Shown in pieces: positions 55,458-64,000 of a stretch of 64,000 nucleotides of DNA. A model generated the notes under the pieces. That model did no database searches. It was given only the letters and a program-made list of their open reading frames with translations, and was not told the origin of the DNA. Within the stretch, counting starts at the first letter, position 1, and each line of letters starts with the position of its first letter. Origin of the DNA: Blastomyces gilchristii SLH14081 (Eukaryota > Ascomycota > Eurotiomycetes > Onygenales > Ajellomycetaceae); the NCBI RefSeq assembly GCF_000003855.2, contig NW_003101644.1, forward strand, positions 119,040 through 183,039. The letters run 5' to 3'. Position numbers and translations under genes: made by a program.

Positions 55458-57247
55458 ATGTCAACTGGGGTACACGCTCGTTCTCGTGTTGGAATTTGGT
55501 CATATTTGCCTTTTGGCTCGAATCCTCGGCGTCGATCCGTCTCCCTCCCAGCAAAATCTATCCGCGATCCATTTGAAAAGCCGGGCAGGCATTCTGGAGA
55601 TCCTCAGCGCAGCTTCAAGAAATTTAGTTTCCGGGATACATTCACAGTTGCTACGATGACGCAAAGCCAGCGAACAAGGTATATTAAGACAGGGGGGATA
55701 ATTGCTATCTTATTATTGTTTCTCTACGTACTCCTCCCAGGCGGTCAATCGTCCCCGGCCTCGATCAAGGCCCCCGTATCTGCCTCAAAATGCACGAAGC
55801 CACATGACTCCTCGAAGCCCTTGATTCAATATGCGTTGATGATTGATGCTGGAAGCACTGGCTCTCGAATCCACGTGTACCGTTTCAACAATTGCGGGCC
55901 CACGCCTGAACTCGAACATGAGGATTTCAAGATGACAGAGAAGAGGAAGGGCGGTGCTGGACTAAGCTCCTACGCTGAGGATCCTGAGGCAGCCGCAAGA
56001 AGCTTGGATCCTCTGATGGAACTTGCCCTGAATTCAGTGCCGGAGGAATACCAATCGTGCTCTCCAGTGGCAGTAAAGGCCACAGCGGGCTTGAGATTCC
56101 TGGGTCAGGAAACCAGCGATAGAATTTTAGATGCGGTGAGAACTCGCTTGGAAACTGTTTATCCATTCCCTGTCGTCTCAAAGGAAAAGGGCGGTGTTGA
56201 AATCATGGATGGTAAATATGAAGGAGTATACGCCTGGATCACCACCAACTACCTGCTTGGAAATATCGGTACCAAGGAGCGCCTCCCTACTGCCGCAGTT
56301 TTCGATCTTGGAGGAGGTTCAACCCAAATTGTTTTCGAGCCAACGTTCAACAGTGTAGGTGGAGCAACGGAGAAATTGGCTGAAGGTGACCATAAATTCT
56401 CCTTGGATTTTGGAGGCCGAAACTTCGACCTATACCAGCACTCCCACCTTGGCTACGGGCTCATGAAAGCAAGAGACACCATCCACAAAGCGATTGTGGA
56501 GACCAAACACCAATCTAGCCCATCTGACCAACAATGGCTCTCCAAGCCATTAGTCAACCCATGCCTGAGCGCTGGAACGTCGCTCACCGTGAACGTAACA
56601 ATGGGGGATGGACATCCACTCGGTGAGGTTGTTGAAGTCAAGATGACCGGCCCGCAAGACATATCCTCTGCCGCCCAATGCCGAGGAATCGCGGACAAGA
56701 TTCTCAAGAAGGATGCAGAGTGCAAGTTGGCCCCCTGTTCCTTTAACGGCGCCCATCAACCCCAGCTCCAAAAGACTTTTGCAAACGAGGACCTGTTCAT
56801 CATGTCATATTTCTATGACCGCACAGCTCCGCTCGGTATGCCGGAGTCGTTTACTCTCCGCGACTTGCAGGATTTGACAGCTGCAGTCTGCGCAGGCCAT
56901 GGTAGCTGGGGCGTCTTCGAAGGGATTCGCGATGCCATCAATGAGCTTGAAGAACGTCCAGAGCACTGCTTGGATCTTTCCTTCATGCTATCTCTCTTAC
57001 ACACTGGATACGATCTCCCGCTTAATCGCCAAGTTAAAATTGCGAAACAAATCAACGGCAACGAACTTGGCTGGTGCTTGGGTGCCAGGTACGCAATATC
57101 TTATCTTTTTACTTCCATTTTTCTTGTCTCCCATAAACCCCAATTTATATTTACTACGAAAGAAAGTACAGGCTAACACAATCAAACAGTTTACCTCTTC
57201 TGAACAAGGAATCAGGCTGGCAATGTCGCATCAAACAGGTCGCATAA
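55458..57247 (+). CDS. GDA1: Golgi guanosine-diphosphatase Gda1 (GDA1/CD39 family)
   Basis: Gda1 is a type II Golgi membrane enzyme that converts GDP to GMP. This lets GMP leave as GDP-mannose enters, so it supports protein and lipid mannosylation. There are two exons, 55458-57088 and 57190-57247, with a 101-base intron; the product is 562 residues. The signal anchor IIAILLLFLYVLLP is at about residues 80-93. Apyrase motifs are intact: ACR1 DAGSTGSRIHVY, ACR2 VKATAGLR, ACR3 GVYAWITTNYLLG and ACR4 AAVFDLGGGSTQIVF. It ends WQCRIKQVA. Two starts are possible. The upstream ATG adds 66 residues (RRRSVSLPAK, then FKKFSFRDTF) that resemble the long cytosolic tails of Eurotiales orthologues. The inner ATG (MTQSQRTRYIK, at 55656) also has a good fit. 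Confidence 0.93.
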
Positions 57248-58747
57248 ATTTCACCGTTAATAGATATAGATTTTGTTATGTGGTTTAATTAATGACTTTT
57301 GCTCTTTTCTTGTCCCCCAACTCAACCCCGCCCCGCCCCATAATAGAGTAGTCATATATATATGATGCTATAGTTGCTCACACTACTCGCTCAATCTTCG
57401 TGACATAATGAAGAAGAACATCCTTGTTTCCCTTCCTATTGCCGTGTCATGTTTCTCTCTTTGCTTGCTGGGAAATGAATTTATGCCTGTTAATCTTGTC
57501 TACTTACACACCCTGTTGCGATACTCGGGTTGTTTGCTGGGCTTCAACCATTCTTTTTTCCTTTAATCCCACTTCCCGTTAGCCTTCGCTTTCTTTTTCT
57601 TTTTCTTTTTCTTTTTTTTCCCTTACTTTTTTGTTTCGCCTCCCGTATCTTTACACTTTGCATGTATATTTACACAGAGTTTTGATCACTTCGGATATCT
57701 GTTGGCTGTATCTATATGGACATATATGTATACACCTATACATATCCCTCTTTTGCCTTTTACAAGGTAACTAGAGGAATTCTCCCTGCCGGACTAATAA
57801 TTTATGTAATATTTTAATGTTCGAAAATCCTCCTTGTTGCATTTGTTATTTGTTCCCCTGTGCCGGTATCTATGCCCCCCTTATCCCGCCTTCCCTGGTC
57901 GTTTTTATTGAAATAACATTTTATTGCCCCTCTTTCATTGGCCCTTCCAGGATCATGTCTGCCACTTCTTCCAGGAGGACCCTTTGTGGCTTGTCGATCC
58001 TCTCATCGTGCTGTATGACGAAACACGCCATCTCCCCTCCCAAATGTCCCCGTGGAAAATAAACAACCTGAAAACGGGCATTTCCATGATTATCCAACGC
58101 CTGATAGCGCTCAAAGGGGAGATATGGAGTTGTTCAACACCGAAATCCCGCTAACCGGAAATAAGATATTCAACCTACTGAAAAATTACCTAGAAGTGGA
58201 AGTGGCAGGGGAAATCTACAGAAAATGGGCTTGTGGACATCCGTGTAGAGCAAACCGGGTATTTAGTATGTGGGCGTGCAAAATTACCGAGCTTAGCCGC
58301 ACCATAGATGTGTCTTCTTCAGATACTCCGTACGTTTTTGAGAAACACGGGTGAGCTGAAAGAGCTGAAAGAGCTGAAAGATCAGACGCAAAAATACTAC
58401 ACGGAGGAAGGCAGTCTGGACAGCTTGATTTTGCAAGCTCCCAACATCAAGAGATTTGAAAAGCTTCCTGGTCCCTTCGGTTTACTATGCTCTAGGTCGA
58501 ACCTCCCAATCAAGAAAAATGATGAAGATCTTTGGTGCGGATGGTTTAAAGGTGTCTACAGCCAGAAGAATCATTGTTATTACCTGAGATTAGAAAGCGG
58601 CCTAGCAGCATCAAGCAATGTTGCGAAGTTGGCGTTTGGGGCTATATATATAAGGGCCTACCTTATGGAAAGGTTTCTAACTTCACTCAATCTTGTCCAT
58701 TAAGTCAAAAATTTTCTACAAAACAATATTCCTCAGAAATTTTCAAA
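57248..58747. other. Intergenic with unrecognised coding-like stretches
   Basis: The left half is the pyrimidine-rich 3' flank of Gda1. Between about 57930 and 58700 there are plus-strand stretches that read like protein but sit in different frames: a segment with HFFQEDPLWLVDPLIVLYDE, one with NKIFNLLKNYLEVEVAGEIY, and one with ILQAPNIKRFEKLPGPFGLL and LWCGWFKGVYSQKN. No start, stop and splice set joins them convincingly and I recognise no family. Three GAGCTGAAA units at 58353-58379 and a TACTCCGTA at 58324-58332 lie among them. They may be remnants of a gene, or chance. Confidence 0.4.
58353..58379 (+). repeat. Three GAGCTGAAA tandem units
   Basis: Three exact 9-base units in tandem. If coding, they would encode a repeated three-residue Glu-Leu-Lys motif. 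Confidence 0.8.
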
Positions 58748-61044
58748 ATGTGCGGCATAACGGGGAGCATTGCCCTGCGTCTAGACCATGTACGCGGGGG
58801 TACTCATGGCAGCCCTGAAGCAGCCCCTGATGAGTCCCTAACCTACAAACTTCAAGCCTCTCTTGAGAAAATAAAGCACCGCGGACCAGATGGATCTGGC
58901 ATCTGGGTCAGTCCGGATGGCAGTATTGGCCTTGGTCATTGCCGTCTTGCCATCAACGACCTCTCCCCCAGCGGTTCGCAACCTCTTTCAAGCGATGATG
59001 GGCAAATTCACACCGTCGTCAATGGCGAGATCTATGATTACGACCGGCTGCGGGGCGTCTCTGCTGTCGTTCACGGCTACAAATTCCATGGCGAAAGCGA
59101 TAGTGAGCTCGTGTTAGCTGTCTACAAAATACACGGATGCCCGGAGTTCTTTAAACACCTGCGAGGCGAATTTGCATTTATTCTTTATGATAGCCGCGAT
59201 GGATGCAAAATGGTGATTGCTGGGAGAGAGATAGGTTTGGTATTAAGCCTCTGTTTTGGACAACTGTTGGGGATAGGGTATTACTAGCAGCGGAGGCAAA
59301 AGCATTTCTGCCTTTGGGTTGGAAGCCAGAGTGGGATGTTGGGGCAATACTGGAACGCGGTTGGACGGTTGACGACAGAATACAGTTCAAGGGCGTGAAA
59401 AAGGTATTGCCAGGCCAATGGCTTGAAATCTCCAAGAAGGGGCTTGAATTACAAAGATACTGGGATTCGGATTATGAAGATAAGGTAAGGTATCTTTCCT
59501 AGTCCATAATGGCCTGTGACGAAGCTAACGGCAGAGTAGACAAAACCTGACACTCGGAGCATTGATGAAATGGCAATTGGAGTCCGCGAGCGACTCGTCG
59601 AAGCAGTCCGGCTGCGACTCCACGCTGACGTTCCTGTTGGCATATATCTGTCAGGTGGTATCGATTCGTCTGCCATTGCAGGAATTGTAACCCAACTTGC
59701 GAGAAAGGAACACATCAAGATTGGCAGCCAAGCAACAACGAGAGTGGAATGCTTTAGTGTTCAGTTTCTAGGAAATTCGGGCTATGATGAGTTAGGTATA
59801 GGAGTAGTGTTGAACATTAGACTACTTATCATCAATAACTAACATCACGTTTTACAGGTATCGCCGATAGGACAGCCAAATGGTTGGGTGTCGAAACAAT
59901 TAAGAAGGTTGTTGACGAGGCCATTCTAGCGGATAATTTCACCGACGCAGCATATCGTTGTGAACACCACAACAACGATCTAAACTTTGTGGCGAAGTTT
60001 GCACTATCGACGCTTCCGCAAGAGAATGGGATCAAGGTCGTAATAACAGGTGAGGGAGCTGACGAACACTCTGCGGGATACGCATACTTCCTACAGGACC
60101 TCCTGCTAGAGCCGGACCTATCTCAGCCGAACTCTAAACCCTCGTCGGACGAGGTCCGCCAGCAGCTGCTAAAGAAAGTGGTTGATGAGATGAGCAATAT
60201 TTCCCGCAATCACGGAGCGGCCAAGAATGACAAAAACGGAGATAATCGCTTTCTTGCTGACGCCAATTGCTGTTCAATGCCCATGATATTATCCTGGGTC
60301 GCACAACCATCCACAAAGGTTTTCGCATCATGGATACGCGACAGTAATCAAGAGTACGATTTCTACAAGGCGTTAATGATGTCGCACTCATGTGAAGTCC
60401 GGGCCAAGATGCGATCAACCTGGCATCCACTGCACACATACCTATACATGTGGAACAATAGCGCCCTATCCAACTACATTCTTTCGGATCTGGGCGACCG
60501 CCTCGAAATGGCCCACAGTGTTGAGGGACGCACACCGTTCTTGGATCACCATCTCACGGACTATGTGAACAGGCTTCCTCCAAGCGTCAAAGTCGCCTAT
60601 ACCGCACAACAAATGACGGCGGATACTCAGCAGGACGACGCAATCTGGAAGAACGCCGGGTCAGCACTGCAGTCGATAACAGAGAAATGGATCCTGCGCG
60701 AGGCGGTTCGGCCGTACATTACTGATGAGATTTTACCGGAGGAGAATGCGTTCCTGGCACCAATAAAGTAGCCAGAAAAGGGGCCCCTGCATCGCATGTT
60801 TGAAAAGCTGCTGACTCGTGATGCTGTTTAAAACCTATGTTTTGTCGGCTACAATGTAGTTGAGCGGGGACTAGGTCGAGCATTTGGTGATAACGCATAT
60901 GGACTTGTGTTCCGTACGTTGCTGTGCGTCGGCTCGTGGGTTGCCTTGTCACAAAGTTTAGGCGTTAAAGGGGCAGAGGCGGCGGACTATTCATTAAGTG
61001 CATCTGCTTTTACCATTTCTTTTATGGGGCTGATGGTGTTTTGA
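58748..61044 (+). pseudogene. Asparagine synthetase (glutamine-hydrolysing)-like pseudogene
   Basis: Intact members use glutamine-derived ammonia and ATP to amidate aspartate; paralogues sit in some secondary-metabolite pathways. Here nearly the whole gene is recognisable: N-terminal glutaminase start MCGITGS with catalytic Cys2, RGPDGSGIWVSPDG, RLAINDLSPSGSQPLSS and NGEIYDYDRL. The synthetase half has SGGIDSSAIAGIV, CEHHNNDLNFV and MAHSVEGRTPFLDHHLTDYV. Introns fall at 59485-59539 and 59796-59857. Three lesions break it: a two-base gain in a GAGAGAGA run at 59224-59231, just before RFGIKPLFW; TAG at 60769-60771 in place of the codon before PEKGPLHRMFEKLLTRDAV; and TAA right after that segment. 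Beyond these, the frame stays open in one phase through GYNVVERGLGRAFGDNAYGL and VFRTLLCVGSWVALSQSLG. The core is well preserved, so decay looks recent. Confidence 0.88.
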
Positions 61045-61766
61045 TGAATCAATGAGTCTACGATGGAATTACCTGCCACAGCTCACGAAGCCCCACTGGA
61101 AGCTTTACACAGCTTGCCTGAGTGAGGAAGAGGATAGCTAGCGATCCCCCTTTCCCCCCTCAGTCTTGGACTGATCTCAAGATGCATCCCTAGGTTAGAA
61201 CCGCTAAGCTTCACGCTATGGGTAACTATCCATGATGACCGCGCAACCTTATCTAAACCAAACCTTGGAATAGTTATATCAAAATATATCCATTTGCCTA
61301 AAAATTGCAAAGAAGCCATAAATGCCATCATACTGCCTCTAGGTTAAGAGCAACGGCCTTGAAGACTTAGATTGAGATTGACCTGGTTCCTAAACAAAAT
61401 GACATGCGCTCCTGGGAGGGGCGAGTATCCTATTGTATTCAGGCAACCAAAAACTCAAGGCAGAAATCTAGAGTCCCATTCTATTAAATTTCCTAAGCTT
61501 TAACCTGCATTCAAATAGAAAAGAAATTGCCATTTCTCTCGACCCCGTTGAGAAAATTGAGTAGAAAATAAGGTAGTTAATATTTAATGACGAGTAAAGA
61601 TAGAAGTAGGAACAAAATCTTCCAAGGCAAACCGCATAAAAAAACGCCGCCAACGCCGCCAACGCCTGGTGAACTCCCTTGTCAACATGCGCATATTTGC
61701 TCATGGCTCCACTACTTCCTCCCAAAACCCGACCTCTGGATATCAACCTTATGCACTCAATAAACA
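61045..61766. other. Intergenic after asparagine-synthetase pseudogene
   Basis: About 720 bases without a supported gene, AT-rich in the middle. It probably contains the 3' UTR of the unrecognised minus-strand gene to its right. Confidence 0.55.
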
Positions 61767-62416
61767 TCAATTCCACCCAATAACGCCCTCCGCAACTCTC
61801 ACCCCTGTCGCATTAACAATCAACATCCGCCGCCCAATCACCCCCATCTCGCACGTATCAAGTCGCAACTTCCGTACCGTCGAGTTGCCACCCATCTTCT
61901 TCTGACCAGTTATGAGTTTCATACTGGCTAGAGCTGTGGGTGAGGCCTCAAGATCTTCCGGCCGCGTTAGATTCTGGAGTGGGAAGCGGTGGAGGGGCGG
62001 GAGTGCGTCTCGGGATTCAGAGGGTGTTAGGTCGCCGTCGGGACTGGGAAGGAGGGGAATATTAATGTTGGGGTGATGTCTTGCCCTGTCCTGACTTGCT
62101 CTGCCCAAGGAGGGGGGAAATGGGGAAGGGAGGCTATATGGTATGTGATAATGAAGACATACTGTATTTCAACCCAGTAGGCTCTAAAAGTCTCTACCGG
62201 AAAGGGTTGGATCTGCCTTTGTTCTGCCTGTTCGCCCGTTGGCCTATTGATATAGAAGTGAATCGCCTCCCTTTCAGCAGTGTGGTGTTCACGGAGAGTG
62301 ACCTGGTAGTCGAATAGGACACTGTTGCTTGCTGTTTCGTCTGCTTCCGTGATTAGGGGTCGAAGGAAGGCTGTGGCTCCTCCCTGGCTGGTTCTCGAGG
62401 AAAACCCGTTGCACAT
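61767..62416 (-). CDS. Unrecognised two-exon gene
   Basis: I do not recognise this protein. Two exons, 62163-62416 and 61767-62085, with a 77-base intron (GTATGT donor, ACAG acceptor) join in phase to 190 residues. The joined frame is the only one that reads through both well-composed halves. The first half reads MCNGFSSRTSQGGATAFLRP and has HFYINRPTGEQ. The second includes PNINIPLLPSPDGDLTPSES, LPPLHRFPLQNLTRPEDL and the ending RLDTCEMGVIGRRMLIVNAT-GVRVAEGVIGWN. The last 40 residues, with MGVIGRRMLIVNA, look like beta-strand/Gly turns and are the best search query. No signal peptide, membrane segment or catalytic motif is seen. It is divergently placed beside the superoxide dismutase gene across 558 bases. 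It may have an upstream exon I have missed. Confidence 0.5.
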
Positions 62417-62974
62417 ATTCTTATGCAGCGCCGTCTAATGGCGGATATTCGTAGTTATGTTTGAGGTAATGAGATGAGGGTCGAATGAAAGGGAAGCGTA
62501 TAAATAAGAGGGAGAGAGATTTCATGTAGCTATCGTTGATTGCGAGAGAGAAAGGGGGATGATTACATTCCTGTCTGTCTGTATATATCACATATCAACG
62601 CCTCCGCCTCCGCCTCCGCCCTCCGCCCTCCGCCCTCCGCCCTTTCCCTGGCGTGCTGGATCTGCAAAAGGATGTTCTGTATATCTCCACTTTGACTCTT
62701 GATGTATGAGTACCATGGTAGACTATTTAAGATGCGTTAAGGGGGTTTGAGCACATTTCTGAACTTTATCTTAGATCAGGCACACAGTGAGCAAATTAAC
62801 TCGCTGAATGGAGAAACCTCTCTAACAGTACGGAGTATATTGATTGAGATTCTGCGTAGATAATATCATCTGTTTCCCATTCCATAAACGTCTGTATGCC
62901 CCATTTCTCAGTATATCTCACGCACAAACAACCCTATAACCCATTTTCTACACATTTCACCCCTGGTCTCAACC
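62417..62974. promoter_or_regulatory. Divergent region between unrecognised gene and SOD
   Basis: 558 bases hold the SOD promoter and probably that of the unrecognised gene. A CCTCCG/CCCTCCG minisatellite is at about 62599-62644 and TACGGAGTA at 62829-62837. Confidence 0.55.
62599..62644. repeat. GCCTCC / GCCCTCC minisatellite
   Basis: About three GCCTCC units followed by about four GCCCTCC units form a pyrimidine-pure strand with G interruptions. It lies about 330 bases upstream of the SOD start. Confidence 0.85.
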
Positions 62975-63820
62975 ATGGCCCAGACATATTCTCTTCCACC
63001 CCTCCCTTTTGCCTACGATGTAAGTAAAGAACTTTTTTGCCCCTTCCCGCCTTGCGGCAGCATCTGCGGTAGGGCTAAACTCGGGATATCAAAAAAAAAA
63101 AAACTTCTCGATACTAGGCTCTCGAGCCCGTCATTTCCACGCAAATAATGGAACTTCACCATGCCAAGCACCATAACACCTACGTGGCAAACCTCAACAA
63201 AGCGCTTCAAGACCAGATGGAGGCGATAAAGGCAGGAAACATTCGCGATCAGGTTAATCTGCACGCTATAATCAGTTTCAACGCCGGTGGACACATCAAT
63301 CACTCGCTCTTCTGGGCCAACCTGGCCCCTTTGGGAGCCCCTGAAACCAAGGTCGACGCGGCGCCGAAGCTATGGGAGGCAATTCGGCAGCGGTGGGGAG
63401 AAGATGATGGTGTATTCCGGCAGAAATTCAGTGAGGCGTTGCTGGGAATTCGAGGGAGTGGATGGGCTTGGTTGGTTCGCCAGGGAACCCAGGGGCCGTT
63501 GGCTATCGTCACAACACATGACCAGGATATCGTCGCGAAGGATGAGGTGCCTATCTTTGGGATAGACATGTGGGAACATGCGTATTACTTGCAGGTGAGG
63601 ACTGGCTTTGGGATCACATCATCTCATTCGTTTATTACTTTTTGGTTTGTTCCATCTCTTATGTCTGACGTTGAATCTATTCTGTGATGCCATTTAGTAT
63701 CTGAATGGGAAGGCAGCCTATGTCAAGAACATCTGGGCCGTCATTAATTGGAAAACAGCAGAGGAACGATACCTTGGAGGGAGCGTTGATGCCTTCAAGG
63801 ACCTCAGGGCGTCGATCTAG
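62975..63820 (+). CDS. Manganese superoxide dismutase, cytosolic-type
   Basis: This enzyme turns superoxide into oxygen and hydrogen peroxide using a Mn (or Fe) centre. There are three exons, 62975-63019, 63118-63594 and 63698-63820, with introns of 98 and 103 bases; the product is 214 residues. The metal ligands are all visible: His in ELHHAKHHNTYVANL, His in GGHINHSLFW, and Asp/His in GIDMWEHAYYLQY. The last motif is split by the second intron. The N-terminus MAQTYSLPPLPFAYDALEPV begins directly at the mature domain, so there is no mitochondrial presequence. This suggests a cytosolic or peroxisomal MnSOD paralogue, a form known in many filamentous fungi. Metal preference (Mn over Fe) is inferred from the eukaryotic context. 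Confidence 0.94.
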
Positions 63821-64000
63821 TTGGTATTTTCGTTGATTAGGCTGAGGTTGCCGGTGTGGTTTGAGAGCACTGGAACGCAGATCGGACATGTTAAAGGCTC
63901 AAAAGACGCAGCCGTGACTAGCGAGTGACTCATATTAAGAAAAATATGACCTCGGTTTTCATGTATATCCCGCCTTCAGGCGAAATCAATAGGAAATGAA

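Noticed and set aside
59190..59240. An intron that would hide the GA insertion in the asparagine-synthetase-like gene
   Set aside because: No donor lies far enough upstream without deleting the conserved VIAGRD segment, and two later stops would still remain.
1..64000. Transposons, CRISPR arrays or bacterial-type mobile elements
   Set aside because: No transposase, reverse transcriptase, terminal repeats or repeat-spacer arrays were seen; the genes have fungal introns throughout.

Overview
The window is nuclear DNA of a filamentous ascomycete, most probably a eurotiomycete of the order Onygenales (Ajellomycetaceae-like). This rests on the style of the proteins, the short introns (about 55-220 bases, GTNNGT donors, CTAAC/CTGAC-like branch sites, AG acceptors), the gene spacing and the poly(A)- and microsatellite-rich intergenic DNA. 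I could not run a search, so the genus is not claimed. Genes sit about one per 2-2.5 kb on alternating strands, with no operons. Most are conserved housekeeping genes, and I rebuilt their exons by hand from splice signals and reading-frame phase.

Layout from left to right. 1-2533: replication initiation factor Sld3 (-, 3' end outside). 3650-5046: S-adenosylmethionine synthetase (-). 5620-6513: GPN-loop GTPase Gpn3 (+). 7103-7722: Apq12-like nuclear pore biogenesis protein (-). 8776-11789: seven-exon ferric reductase (-). 13078-13198: intron-containing tRNA-Ser(GCU) (+). 14685-17757: large coiled-coil protein (-). 19292-20636: thioesterase-like protein (+). 20637-22337: low-quality DNA around a 172-N assembly gap. 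22338-23128: Rcf2 (-). 24320-25931: Iws1/Spn1 (-). 26472-26967: tiny four-exon Tom5 (+). 27544-29098: FG nucleoporin Nup57/Nup54 (-). 29616-32217: Orc1 (+). 32582-33961: Prp46 (-). 34387-35558: gankyrin/Nas6 (+). 35893-38612: TMF/Sgm1-type golgin (-). 39157-40738: V-ATPase subunit H (+).

The right-hand third is more mixed. It holds a decayed dipeptidase (about 41650-42480, -), a GNAT acetyltransferase (43637-44149, +), the ER-fusion GTPase Sey1 (44630-47520, -), a bZIP regulator (48772-50750, -), mitochondrial EF-Tu and IF-3 side by side on the same strand (51842-54814, -), Golgi GDPase Gda1 (55458-57247, +), a decayed asparagine-synthetase paralogue (58748-61044, +), an unrecognised two-exon gene (61767-62416, -) and a Mn superoxide dismutase without a transit peptide (62975-63820, +).

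Several genes share a cell process without forming a cluster: replication origin firing (Sld3, Orc1), mitochondrial function (Tom5, Rcf2, EF-Tu, IF-3) and the secretory pathway or endomembranes (golgin, Sey1, Gda1, V-ATPase). I found no CRISPR, no intact transposon and no convincing new multi-gene system. The items most worth a second look are the two pseudogenes, the unrecognised gene beside SOD, the coding-like remnants upstream of the asparagine-synthetase pseudogene, the recurrent TACGGAGTA motif and the damaged assembly around the gap.
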